A stretch of 64,000 nt of DNA from Methylococcaceae bacterium. Lineage in GTDB: Bacteria > Pseudomonadota > Gammaproteobacteria > Methylococcales > Methylomonadaceae. Under the pieces are notes generated by a model. The model saw nothing but the letters and a program-made list of their open reading frames with translations. It was not told the DNA's origin and ran no database searches. This document shows positions 18,243 through 27,683 of this stretch, one piece after another. Made by a program: the position numbers and the translations under genes. Where the stretch lies: NCBI GenBank assembly GCA_021647585.1, contig JAKIUK010000009.1:1-64000 (forward strand). The letters run 5' to 3'. Every line of letters begins with the position of its first letter. The first letter of the stretch is position 1.

Positions 18243-21200
18243 ATCATGTGTTGGATACTTTAGGAGGATTTCTGCCATTGATAGTGCACCAACAAGAGAA
18301 CCTTTTGCTGGCGTGACAAGGTTTACGGTAAATCTTGTCCTTCCTTGAGCGATTGTATTTCCAATCAAAGATATTGTGCAGTATTTGATACTACTGTCAC
18401 CATCGGCCCAGTTTAACCATCCATTAATGTTATTGAGTGCAACATAATCCATACCGGCCAAGGCCGTATCATTAACGGTTTCACATTGCACTGAGCTTGT
18501 GCCTGTATTACCTCCTGTTCGAGTCACCGGTAGGGTAACAATACCATCAATTTTACTCGCTATATAAGAAGTCGCTATAAACCGTAGTTTACTGGGTATT
18601 GATGTCTTTAATGTAGGGTTTGTACCTGCCAGATATTCTTGTAGGTTACTAAACCCATCAACATCTGGATCAGCATTAGCATCATCAACTAAAGGGTTGG
18701 TTCCCATACTCACTTCCCAGTTATCAGGTAAACCATCACCTTCCGAGTCTTTTTTAGTTGGGTCTGTTCCTAATTGAAATTCCTGTTGGTCTGATAAAGT
18801 ATCCTGATCGGTGTCACCTGTATCACAGGCGTCGCCAATATTATCATTATCTGCGTCTGACTGTGCTGGGTTATTAATTAAAGGACAGTTATCTGTCATA
18901 TCAGGAATGGTATCAGCATCTGTATCACGAAGAATGCTAAACTGTTCGATGCTCATTGTTGCTGTCGTTGTTCCACAGTTTTTAACACTGAGTGAAGGCC
19001 TTAGTTCTGCAGTCGCAAACCGTGTATTAACAAAACTTGCCTGAGACTGCCATGCTGCTCCTTGTCGTGTCAATAACTCAAATGCATCACCCTTTTTCTT
19101 CAATTGCCATTGAACGGGGACTGTACCAGGATCATTTAATAATGCTTGACCCTGCGTTAAAGTTTTAATACCACCCTCATTAGAACGAACTTCAATCGTA
19201 TATGCTGCACCACTATTAATCGCACAAATATCAACAAAAGTATCCGAAACAGGATTATTGACCTCTCGTAAACTGATACAGAACTCGCCGGATCCAGTTA
19301 TCTTGTTTTGTACTTCGACCGTAAATGAAGGTTGTTTAATTGCCACAAAAGCATCCAATGCGGCATTTTCACAGGATGCTGGTGCAATAGGTGCATCAAT
19401 TGAAATATCCAATTGAGAGCCAAACTCGGTTACATTATTGTTTTTCAATGCATTGGTCGAGAAACGATCTAATGCCCATCGATCAGTATAAACAGCGTCG
19501 GCAAAATCATCTTGAAACAAATGATAAACACCAGAAGATGGACCTTGTGGTTTACTCTGTTGAATCGATCTATCAGTATTCGCCAAATATTCAATGCCGT
19601 CACTATAAGTATCTATATCAGAATCTAAACCGCCATCTGTAGGATCGCGAGGGTCCAGCCCCCAAGACTGTTCAACCTTATCAGGGATGAGGTCACCGTC
19701 ATAGTCGAACCAATATTTTCTATCTCCAAATTTTGCAATACTGATTTTATCAGTTAATGATTGCAAATAAACATTATCCAACGTATCAACACTTAAACCT
19801 AAGTCCCAATTAACAAAACGTGTTGCTAACAAATTTCCTGCTTCGTCCAGTTTAGCAAGGAAATTTCCACTGATACCTGATAATGGTGCCCCCCAGGTTT
19901 GAGAAGAATTTCCGGAAATATAAATATCACCACTGGAATTTAAAGCTATATCTTTTATTACATCAGAGCCAGATCCACCTAGAAAGGTATTCCAGAGGAG
20001 AATACCATTTGTATCTAACTTCGCAACATAGCCGTCATTGCCATTTGCATCCGTGCCATCAGTATACGGTCGGATAGGACTTCCCCAGCCCAAATTTCCA
20101 GAGCTGGCAAGATATATAGCACTATGTCTATTATCAACTGCTATACGTGTATTTGTAAAACCTAACCTTGTATATCCATCAAAAAAAGTATTCCATAGCA
20201 GGGTACCTGTGTTATCCAATTTTGCAACAAAGGTGTTCGATAAGTTAGCTCCAATCCAAGCATATTTACTATTTGAAAAATATGGATTGATTGGATTCCC
20301 CCAACTGGCTGAAGTATTACCTGAAAAATAGATAGTGCCTAAACGATCAATCTGTATATCATATCCTGTTGATACATTGCTAACCCCACCACCAAAAAAA
20401 GTATGCCATAATTCTTGACCGCTCTCACTCAATTTAGCAACAAAAACATCACTACCACCAGAATGTGGATTCAACGGTATACCCCAAGAGTTTTCCGAAT
20501 CTCCAGTGATATATATGTCATTATTATTATCAATGGCAATACTTTCCCCACCCCCTCGTCCATTAAGAAAAGTATGCCAAAGCATTCCACCGTTGGAATT
20601 AAGTTTCGCTACTAAAATATTACTTGGCAATAAATTATCATAAGCGTTCTCGGCTGGTTTATTATAGCCATTAATTGTTGACCCCCATCCTTGTTCAGCC
20701 GTACCAATAACAATAATATTGCCATTTTTATCAAAAATAATATCTTTAATATAATCATATCCAGATCCACCTAAAAATGTATGCCACAAAAGTGATCCTT
20801 GCTTATCATATTTAGCTATAAGCATATCTGAATTACCATTATGAGGTGACAACGGGGTGCCCCATGCTGAAAAGGCACTCCCTACAATATAGGTATTACC
20901 AAATTCATCCGAAATACTTGCATTAGTTCTGCTACCAACCCCAAAGGAGCCAGATGACCCTACAGTTTCTAAAGGAGCATCAAATAATTCAGATGCTTTT
21001 AAAAAATCTGCAGTTACAGATGTGGCACCATTAATTGTTACAGTACACGGCCCAGTCCCAGTACAACCACCACCTGACCAGCCCATAAAAATTGAATCTG
21101 GATCGGGGATGACATTTAAGGTAATAAGTGAACCAGCAGTCAGGTTATAATCACATGACCCATGACAATTAATACCATTTGAGTTACCACTAACAATTCC

Positions 21201-24200
21201 ACTACCAGAGCCACTAAAATTAATATTGACCGGGAGTTTATCAGAAACGGTAACTGTAATCGTTAATAAAGCTTGTCCACCGAAATTATCGCTGGCTTGC
21301 ACTGTGATGCTATGAATTCCGATATCGTTTATTGTAGGAAAAACAAACAATTGATTTCCTATTACATTGATAAATGATGGGCCAGAAATCTTTGAAATAA
21401 AAACAGTATCACCATCTGGGTCATTTACATCTATTGCTATAGCTGTCAATAGTCCTGAACCGACTGCCTGGTCAATTATTGGTACAAATTGAGGTATAGA
21501 ATTAGAAAACCTAAAACGATCATTAGGTGCCGGATCACTATTATCTCCTACAAGATCTCCATCACTGTCATATTGTTCATTAATATCATTTGGAAACGCA
21601 TCATAGTAATCTGGAACTAAATCGCCATCAGAATCTATGTTTGCATTTCGATCATTTGGCATTAAATCTAATTTTAGGCCGGTAGTTGAATCGAGTTCAG
21701 ACATACCAATATTCCAAAAATCTGGATAATTGTCTTGGTCCGAATCAACACTTGCAGCTTTATCATTTGGAAATGCATCTGCAATATCATTCACGCCATC
21801 TCCATCACTATCAATAGGTGGAGCAATACTATTTAATTGACCAATTACGATATAATCACGTCCATTCGCCCCCCAAAGTTCAAATGCAATCTTCTGGTTT
21901 CCAACTCTAGTTGGAGTAACAGCCAAATCCCATCCATAACTAGTTTTTGTATATGCTACGTTAAATGGTGCTTTATTAGTTTTAGTACTAAATGCAGTAC
22001 TAAAACTTGAAAGTGGACTTCCAGAATAACTATAAAAATATTTTCTAAATCTACCAGAATTAGCTCTAAACCCATCATAACCAAATTGCCCTATATCAGC
22101 TTTGAATAATTGCTGTGAATTTTGAATAATTGTAGCTTCATTTGGATTTAAAGAAGCTTCATTATTAGCTGGATAACTTAATTGTAGATAAGCAGTAGGT
22201 AAATCAGCATCTACTGATAAAAGCAAACGCCCATAATCAATAAGAAATGCTGTTCTATTGGGTTCAATTGTATGTTCTAGTAAAAGTCCATTTTTTAAAA
22301 TAATAAGTTCTACTTTAAACATGGTAGTGTGTGGTCCAAGAAAAACTTCATAAATATTTCCATTACTAGAAATAGAAGCTGGTGGTTGACCTGGTATGGT
22401 ATACCCACCAACTGCTCTACTAGAAGGGGGAGTATTAATCTGATAACCTCTCAATTCGAGATTAGCATTATAGGATAATTCAAAATGTTTGATCCTATAT
22501 ATATTAGAAATCACTGGTCGTTTATTTCCAACCCAAAGTGAAATTGCTTTTGTGTTGTTAGCCCAATCAGTATCTCCTTTGTCCATGGCACCAACTGGTT
22601 CGACTCGAAATGAAACAGATATTGAGTTACCATCCGTTATATTTTGTACTAAGTAACTTAAAACATTTCTTTGTGAAAATGTTAGGCTTACAATTCCCCC
22701 CGGTTTTACAATCCCAATATTTACAGATTTATTAGATAAAACACTGCCATTTTCATGCTGAACGGTCATAGTTACAGATGTTTCTTCAGGAAATAACCCT
22801 TTATTAGACACTGCAATTTCTGTTGGTGAAATGGTCTTACCATTAGTCACTCTACCTGAAAAATTAAGATTGGCAATGTTAATTGCTAGATCATGTCCAT
22901 CAGTAGATGGAGGGGAAACTTTAACAAAATATTTTTTCTCTTTTGAATTTAAGAGACCATCATTAACTGAAAATCTAATTTCATATATCCCTTGTTTGTC
23001 TGGTCTTAAAGTAGCCGTATTATCTGCATTACTAGTTAATAATGCAGCACTACCATTTGGCGATATTAAAGTCCAATTATATATTAATGGATCATTATCC
23101 AAATCGTAACTTTTACTTCCATCAAAGAAAACTTTTTCTCCAATAATTGCCTGTAATTTACCACCATTTAGTTTAGCAACTGGCTGTCTATTACTCGGTG
23201 TAATAGGAATTATTGATGGCACTACAATTTTATTAGCAATTTCATCCATTAAAATTTTGTTAGGTCTTATTAAACTTATCTGTAGAACTAATTCATTAGT
23301 TATTCTTGACGTTTCATTTAAAAATTCTTGTTTCGAAAAATTTAAGCTTAAACCAATCCTTTTAGCCCATTCATTTGGTGCAAAATAATCGCTGTAGTCT
23401 GTTGTACTAAAAAGAGCATCATTCACTTGGTTCTCAAATATATTCATATTATGAAACATAAGAACAGTTTGTAAGAGTTTGATATTTATTATCTTATCAA
23501 AATCACTTAACCTCATATTTCTAACTACACGATTTTCAGCTATCGGCAACATTTCATTCAAACAACTTAATAAATGGGCTGCAAGGATTATTGAACGATT
23601 TTGTTTAGTTAGGGTATCAATATAAGCTAAACCATTTAATATCTGTTTTCCAGACCAAATTACGACAGCACCTATAACAGCAGCTTGTGCTGCAGTAACA
23701 GCAACTGTTGATATACCATAATATGAAGAAAGTGCAGTTAATTTTGTAGCTATAACCCCACTATATATAGAGTTTAACACTCCCAATGTAAAATCAAATG
23801 TATCAGCCAAGTCTTTTAGATAAAGATCTTTTGCTAATTTGTTTAAATAAATATTAATAAAGTCGTATTGTCCACCGACCGTACAATAAATTTGTCTTTG
23901 AACTTGCCAAGCATCTGAAAAAGCAGGATCAGTTTGAGTAGAATTATTTGCTAGACCTTCTAATGCATTACACATTCTAGGTAAATTTAATGTAGCATAT
24001 ATAAAAGATAATGAAGCATATCTTTTTTTCTCTAATTCTATGTTAGCAAAATTAGATTGTAACGTTAGTAGATAGCTTATCGAACTAAGAGTATTTTCAC
24101 CAATAACACTTGCTTTTAGTGTAGATTCTAGATCAATTTTTTTTAATAAGTTTATAGTATCAATTGCTGTACTTAAATCACTTAGTGCTCCTATAGTCGA

Positions 24201-24848
24201 ATTCCCCCTTGATAAAAGTACTGCATTATTCAATAACTCTCCTAAATTATTTCCTTTAGCCCCTGTGCTTTTTAATTGCTCTTCAATTGCAGATTTTAAT
24301 TCATTAACTGTTTTCTTATTTTCAAGATTATATGCACTTCCTCCAAGAATTTTTCCTAGTATTTCAGAATATGTTTTAAATCTTTGATTATAGTCATTAA
24401 GACTGGTTATTTCATTAAAAAAATTTCCTGTTATTATATCAGGTATAACATTAGTTAATCGATAAGGGTCTAAAAATTCAGGGATCTTCAATACTCCACC
24501 ATGTTTAATGAAATTTAAATTAAAATCTAATTTTCCTAAAACAGGTCTGGTAATTATTTTATCTTGATATACTATTGATTTTTTTCTATCTAATAGTAGC
24601 CAAGAAATATTCTTAGCTTTATCTATATCATTTATTAAAAAATTTTTAAAGTCTATTGAGCTAAAATCAGTTTGATATTTATTATTAACAACCGTCATTG
24701 GTATAAAATTATTGTCAATTAAATTTGTTGTTTTAACAATTAAACCATGTGATGTATTATCATAATTTAACAAATAAACATGATCGAATGCATAAGAGTT
24801 TATTGATAGTAATAGCAAAGTACAATAGTATTTTATTTTATTCATCAT
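17382..24848 (-). CDS. Giant multidomain secreted protein (2488 aa)
   Basis: The signal peptide (MNKIKYYCTLLLLSINSYA) indicates Sec export. A unique helical N-terminal region (to about 550) contains a hydrophobic Ala/Val/Ile-rich stretch near 375-400. Then follow a PKD-like domain (about 558-650), calcium-type thrombospondin-3 repeats (about 1010-1100) and a cadherin/Ig-like domain (about 1115-1200). An InlB B-repeat-like domain with Cys pairs (about 1206-1285) leads to an SBBP-type beta-propeller (about 1300-1705; GGSGSDVIKDI and similar). More thrombospondin-3 repeats, a LamG-like region (about 1778-1955), DxDxDG repeats (about 1973-2085), a Calx-beta-like domain (about 2086-2200) and six 47-residue VCBS/FG-GAP-like repeats (2203-2488) complete it. 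No C-terminal sorting tail is seen. It is probably an adhesin or matrix protein. The LuxR regulator gene lies 57 bases upstream on the same strand. Confidence 0.9.
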   Translation of the reverse strand: MMNKIKYYCTLLLLSINSYAFDHVYLLNYDNTSHGLIVKTTNLIDNNFIPMTVVNNKYQTDFSSIDFKNFLINDIDKAKNISWLLLDRKKSIVYQDKIITRPVLGKLDFNLNFIKHGGVLKIPEFLDPYRLTNVIPDIITGNFFNEITSLNDYNQRFKTYSEILGKILGGSAYNLENKKTVNELKSAIEEQLKSTGAKGNNLGELLNNAVLLSRGNSTIGALSDLSTAIDTINLLKKIDLESTLKASVIGENTLSSISYLLTLQSNFANIELEKKRYASLSFIYATLNLPRMCNALEGLANNSTQTDPAFSDAWQVQRQIYCTVGGQYDFINIYLNKLAKDLYLKDLADTFDFTLGVLNSIYSGVIATKLTALSSYYGISTVAVTAAQAAVIGAVVIWSGKQILNGLAYIDTLTKQNRSIILAAHLLSCLNEMLPIAENRVVRNMRLSDFDKIINIKLLQTVLMFHNMNIFENQVNDALFSTTDYSDYFAPNEWAKRIGLSLNFSKQEFLNETSRITNELVLQISLIRPNKILMDEIANKIVVPSIIPITPSNRQPVAKLNGGKLQAIIGEKVFFDGSKSYDLDNDPLIYNWTLISPNGSAALLTSNADNTATLRPDKQGIYEIRFSVNDGLLNSKEKKYFVKVSPPSTDGHDLAINIANLNFSGRVTNGKTISPTEIAVSNKGLFPEETSVTMTVQHENGSVLSNKSVNIGIVKPGGIVSLTFSQRNVLSYLVQNITDGNSISVSFRVEPVGAMDKGDTDWANNTKAISLWVGNKRPVISNIYRIKHFELSYNANLELRGYQINTPPSSRAVGGYTIPGQPPASISSNGNIYEVFLGPHTTMFKVELIILKNGLLLEHTIEPNRTAFLIDYGRLLLSVDADLPTAYLQLSYPANNEASLNPNEATIIQNSQQLFKADIGQFGYDGFRANSGRFRKYFYSYSGSPLSSFSTAFSTKTNKAPFNVAYTKTSYGWDLAVTPTRVGNQKIAFELWGANGRDYIVIGQLNSIAPPIDSDGDGVNDIADAFPNDKAASVDSDQDNYPDFWNIGMSELDSTTGLKLDLMPNDRNANIDSDGDLVPDYYDAFPNDINEQYDSDGDLVGDNSDPAPNDRFRFSNSIPQFVPIIDQAVGSGLLTAIAIDVNDPDGDTVFISKISGPSFINVIGNQLFVFPTINDIGIHSITVQASDNFGGQALLTITVTVSDKLPVNINFSGSGSGIVSGNSNGINCHGSCDYNLTAGSLITLNVIPDPDSIFMGWSGGGCTGTGPCTVTINGATSVTADFLKASELFDAPLETVGSSGSFGVGSRTNASISDEFGNTYIVGSAFSAWGTPLSPHNGNSDMLIAKYDKQGSLLWHTFLGGSGYDYIKDIIFDKNGNIIVIGTAEQGWGSTINGYNKPAENAYDNLLPSNILVAKLNSNGGMLWHTFLNGRGGGESIAIDNNNDIYITGDSENSWGIPLNPHSGGSDVFVAKLSESGQELWHTFFGGGVSNVSTGYDIQIDRLGTIYFSGNTSASWGNPINPYFSNSKYAWIGANLSNTFVAKLDNTGTLLWNTFFDGYTRLGFTNTRIAVDNRHSAIYLASSGNLGWGSPIRPYTDGTDANGNDGYVAKLDTNGILLWNTFLGGSGSDVIKDIALNSSGDIYISGNSSQTWGAPLSGISGNFLAKLDEAGNLLATRFVNWDLGLSVDTLDNVYLQSLTDKISIAKFGDRKYWFDYDGDLIPDKVEQSWGLDPRDPTDGGLDSDIDTYSDGIEYLANTDRSIQQSKPQGPSSGVYHLFQDDFADAVYTDRWALDRFSTNALKNNNVTEFGSQLDISIDAPIAPASCENAALDAFVAIKQPSFTVEVQNKITGSGEFCISLREVNNPVSDTFVDICAINSGAAYTIEVRSNEGGIKTLTQGQALLNDPGTVPVQWQLKKKGDAFELLTRQGAAWQSQASFVNTRFATAELRPSLSVKNCGTTTATMSIEQFSILRDTDADTIPDMTDNCPLINNPAQSDADNDNIGDACDTGDTDQDTLSDQQEFQLGTDPTKKDSEGDGLPDNWEVSMGTNPLVDDANADPDVDGFSNLQEYLAGTNPTLKTSIPSKLRFIATSYIASKIDGIVTLPVTRTGGNTGTSSVQCETVNDTALAGMDYVALNNINGWLNWADGDSSIKYCTISLIGNTIAQGRTRFTVNLVTPAKGSLVGALSMAEILLKYPTHDDFGGDGNADILIRKTNGFLAMYEMNGATRTLGAVGGLPNEWTVDGIGDFGGDGNADILIRKTNGFLAMYEMNGATRSLSAVGGLSNDWTVEGVGDFGGDGNADILIRKTNGFLAMYEMNGATRSLRAVGGLSSDWTVKGIGDFGGDGKADILIRKLNGFLAMYQMNGAVRSLIPVGGLSNDWKVKGVADFSGDGKADILIRKSNGFLAMYQMNGASRTLHPIGGLPLDWSIEQVGDFGGDGKADILIRKSNGFLAMYQMDGVLRTLNAVGGLPTAWTIQPVKQPLL

Positions 24849-24905
24849 GTTCTCTTTTTGTGATTTTTATCTTTATTAATATTTAATCTATTTTGAATAC
24901 CACTA

Positions 24906-25907
24906 CTATCCTGTATACAACAACCTCACCAATTCCGTCTTAGACTTAACCGAAAGTTTGGCGTAAATTTTGTTTACATGATTAGTCACTGTGGAGGGTG
25001 AAATTCCTAGTGTTTTAGCCACTGCCTTATAACTGGCACCTTCTTTTAAACAAGCGGCTACTTTTTGCTCGGCTATGGTTAGTTGGGTATAGGGAGCTGC
25101 CGGCCTGATTTCTACCAGATAGAGTAAATCCTGCTGCTCTGAGACTCTGGCTTCATAGCCCGATTGAAAGAATTTCTTTTCTTCCAGATAGTTATCCAGC
25201 ATGAATTTAGGCAATAACGGCCCCGTCCAGTCGGGGTCAATATTTTCAATATGTGCCAGGAATGTGTCGGTAGCCTGATGGATATTACCGTGTTGATCAA
25301 CCGCTGCGGACCCTGTTTCACTGCTACGCCAGTCTGATGAATTAACCAACGATAAATACTGTGATTGTTTAAATGCATTGATCAAATGCGGCATGAATGC
25401 ATTTTTGGTTTGTTTGTCATTTGCTGTGTAGGGTACGGATGTTTTATTCCGATACAGACAGATATAATGAAACAGGGCTAACTTTTCGTTGTAAATTGAA
25501 GTTGAAATTGCCCATTCGACACCATAAGGTTTACAGAAATCAAAGTAAACAGATCGCGTTTTGAATTCTTCTTTATCTACCAGATCATCAAGATCGAACG
25601 TGATCCCGGGATTTTCGGATACCGTTTTAGCCAGTTCATCTCCATCTACATACTGCTGGTAATGCTCCATCATTTCCATCGGTTGGTTATGAAGAAACAA
25701 GGTGTTAATATGTAAACCCTCGGCTATTCCTTCTGACCATAGCCCTGAATCGAAAGAAACATGCTGTTGCAGTATACTAAAAGCCTGTTGTTTGAATTCA
25801 TTGACCGGAACTTCGCTAACCAAACGATATAATTCCACGATACTCTGGTTTATTGCCCCCCAATTCAATTTATCACCTTTTTTCTGCGTATTATTATTTA
25901 CAATCAC
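24906..25907 (-). CDS. LuxR-family transcriptional regulator
   Basis: 333 residues. The C-terminal 60 residues are a GerE/LuxR helix-turn-helix: LTIAEQKVAACLKEG, AVAKTLGISPSTVTNHVNKI, YAKLSVKSKTELVRLL. The N-terminal 250 residues are an unassigned sensory region with aromatic-rich segments and no receiver Asp pattern, so activation is probably by a ligand or partner. The longest frame uses GTG at 25907 with no obvious ribosome binding site. TTG at 25868 is preceded by AAGGTG at good spacing and would give MNWGAINQSI, an equally credible start. It lies just upstream of the giant exoprotein gene on the same strand (57-base gap) and is its likely regulator. Confidence 0.85.
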   Translation of the reverse strand: MIVNNNTQKKGDKLNWGAINQSIVELYRLVSEVPVNEFKQQAFSILQQHVSFDSGLWSEGIAEGLHINTLFLHNQPMEMMEHYQQYVDGDELAKTVSENPGITFDLDDLVDKEEFKTRSVYFDFCKPYGVEWAISTSIYNEKLALFHYICLYRNKTSVPYTANDKQTKNAFMPHLINAFKQSQYLSLVNSSDWRSSETGSAAVDQHGNIHQATDTFLAHIENIDPDWTGPLLPKFMLDNYLEEKKFFQSGYEARVSEQQDLLYLVEIRPAAPYTQLTIAEQKVAACLKEGASYKAVAKTLGISPSTVTNHVNKIYAKLSVKSKTELVRLLYTG

Positions 25908-26810
25908 TATGGGCGTCTATGGGTCAGATGACCTATTAATACTTTTAAATAAAAAATGGCCACTATGATTGTTGTGTAAGCTGTCTAATAAACAACTTTG
26001 TCATTACTTTTCCCATGAGCTTTTGCCATTTTGAAAAATGCTACCACACAGTCCCGTCATTCCTGCATTCTCTTAGCAGGAATCTATTTTTTGCATGACT
26101 AGATCCCCGACAAAAAACCTCGGGGATGACGGTGAGCAAGGTGTCACCGTTTTCCCCATCTATAAGGTGGAGACTCATAGGGAATCAGGTTACTTTTTCC
26201 ATTCATCCCTTCTTTATCCCTTTGGAGAAAATGGGCAAACTCAACAACTTTATAGAACGATTTATATACACAATAAACTCCTATGAACGGTCATTTAGAC
26301 CAGCGGAAAAATCTTTTGCTTAAACTAAAAACCCTGACTCAAGATTCCTCGTTTCACTTGGATGACACAACTTGCTGCAGAGTTACTTATTGTTTTGATT
26401 GAGTCTAATTACTAACCCCGTGTTTGTATATCGTACCCGAGTACACTATTGGCCTTTTAATTACTCGCCTATCCTCTGTTAATTGAAGAGTTGCTGTCAA
26501 TGTACGACAGAAAACATCATTGGAAGCGGCTAACATGGCAACGAAGATTGGTGCTTTTTTCCTTAAGCATGCACACCTTTCCAGGCTGGAGTAATTGGCA
26601 CTTTATATAATCCCAAATGGGCATAAATAAACCACCTCGGAAAATGAATATAAACTGCCCCTTGATTGTTTACCTTATGCTGATACCTCAAGTGTAACCG
26701 CAAACTTTCTTCCATCCGGTTAATGTCTATTTTTTGAGTAAAAAGTAATATTGCCACTCTCTTTATATTGTATTAATATTTAAAACACGTCTTTTGTTGG
26801 AAATATAATT
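25908..26810. other. Intergenic stretch, 903 bases, no convincing gene
   Basis: Short open frames here lack start context and family resemblance. It includes a short inverted-repeat element (26054-26132). A segment near 26305-26372 (CTCAAGATTCCTCG then GGATGACA) looks like an eroded copy of family A. The bases just before 26811 (TTGTTGGAAATATAATT) are the leader of the decayed parD. Confidence 0.5.
26054..26132. repeat. Short inverted-repeat element (GTCAT...ATGAC type), copy 1
   Basis: The left end CCGTCATTCCTGC with GCAGGAATC and the right end GATCCCCGAC with CTCGGGGATGACGG are inverted relatives, each itself a small hairpin. It is similar in style to the widespread GTCATTCC-type palindromic repeats of proteobacteria. 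A related element is at 27106-27233. Confidence 0.6.
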
Positions 26811-27054
26811 ATGGCAAGAAATGCTTCTGTTACCCTTGGATCCCATTTTGATGAATTTGTCAGCGAAAAAATATCACAAAACCGCTATCAGTCTATTTAG
26901 TGAAATAGTGCGTGCTGGTCTGCATAGGTTGGAAGAGGATGAGGCAAAGCTACAAGTACTTAAAGAAAAGCTGCAAGCGGGGGAGAATAGTCCTAGAGTA
27001 GAAAATTTTGATAGTGATAAATTTCTTTCAAATCTACATAAGAAATATACCTGA
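26811..27054 (+). pseudogene. parD: ParD antitoxin, frameshifted
   Basis: From ATG 26811 the frame reads MARNASVTLGSHFDEFVSEK then ISQNRYQS and hits TAG. The +1 frame then continues SEIVRAGLHRLEEDEAKLQV and on to the stop at 27054. Joined, this is a typical ParD: a ribbon-helix-helix N-terminus, SEIVRAGL helix and acidic C-terminal toxin-binding arm. A single extra T in the TTT run at 26896-26898 explains the shift. It could in principle be a sequencing error, but the partner toxin downstream is also broken, which favours real decay. Confidence 0.8.
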
Positions 27055-27105
27055 TTACGTATGAGTCTCAGCCATTTTCTTGTTACCTCCCTACCCGTAT
27101 TCACT

Positions 27106-27233
27106 CGTCATCTTGGCAGGGAATGCCGTGATCCAAAATTCAGGGATGTGAAGTTTATATAAACAAGCTTTTGCTACTGTTTATATTGTACATCCCTATA
27201 CACTGGATACCAGCAATCCCTGCTGGTATGACG
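27106..27233. repeat. Inverted-repeat element between parD and parE, copy 2
   Basis: The left end CGTCATCTTGGCAGGGAATG and the complement of the right end CGTCATACCAGCAGGGATTG match at 21 of the first 29 positions. The element sits in a 235-base gap between the parD and parE remnants, which in intact systems are normally adjacent or overlapping, so it probably inserted there. Related to 26054-26132. Confidence 0.65.
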
Positions 27234-27289
27234 ATGAACTGATGTTTTTATATGACTGAAGCTTATGGATAATCAGCAAAATATATTAA

Positions 27290-27568
27290 ATGATAACTAG
27301 CTATTCATTGAGAGCATTAGCTCAAGATGATTTGGAGGAAATATGGCTATACACTTATCAAGAATGGGGCGTCGATCAAGCTGATAAATATCTGGAGCTA
27401 CTCTTTTCTAGATTCACTTGGTTAGCTGAAAATCCTTTAATTGGAAAAAAACGTGATGATATTTAGGCAGGATACTATTGCTTCCATGAAGAAATGCATC
27501 TGGTTTTTATACGCTAACCAAAAGTGCTATAGATATTATCGGTATTCCTCATCAAGACATGGATGTGT
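27290..27568 (+). pseudogene. parE: ParE toxin, nonsense- and frameshift-disrupted
   Basis: ATG 27290 opens MITSYSLRALAQDDLEEIWL and continues with WGVDQADKYLELL and NPLIGKKRDDI, then TAG at 27464. The same frame resumes AGYYCFHEEMHLVFI. After a frameshift the sequence SAIDIIGIPHQDMDV completes the typical ParE C-terminus. So at least one in-frame stop and one shift separate recognisable blocks of a gyrase-inhibiting ParE/RelE-fold toxin. It is non-functional as it stands. Confidence 0.8.
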
Positions 27569-27603
27569 GTTGGTATAGCATGCAGGACCTACGTCCGTGT
27601 AGG

Positions 27604-27665
27604 CAGCGTAGAAGGCGGATAAAAAGACAAATCACAATTCAAATTATTTCGTGAATGTTCCTAAA
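27604..27665 (+). repeat. Degraded family C repeat, copy 3
   Basis: The segment CGTAGAAGGCGGATAAAAAG through GTGAATGTTCCTAAA aligns with the right half of the element at 40055-40211 (CGAAGAAGACGGACAAAAAA to ACGTTCCTAAA). The left half is absent. It lies immediately after the parE remnant. Confidence 0.5.
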
Positions 27666-27683
27666 TCATATCGTCATGTAACA

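Noticed and set aside
17758..18348. A 196-residue open frame on the plus strand opposite the 3' end of the giant gene
   Set aside because: It is the antisense reading of the six near-identical repeats; periodic composition keeps the frame open. No start context or family resemblance.
26563..26757. A 64-residue minus-strand frame in the intergenic region before parD
   Set aside because: No ribosome binding site, no recognisable domain and the sequence around it is repeat-rich; left out for lack of support.
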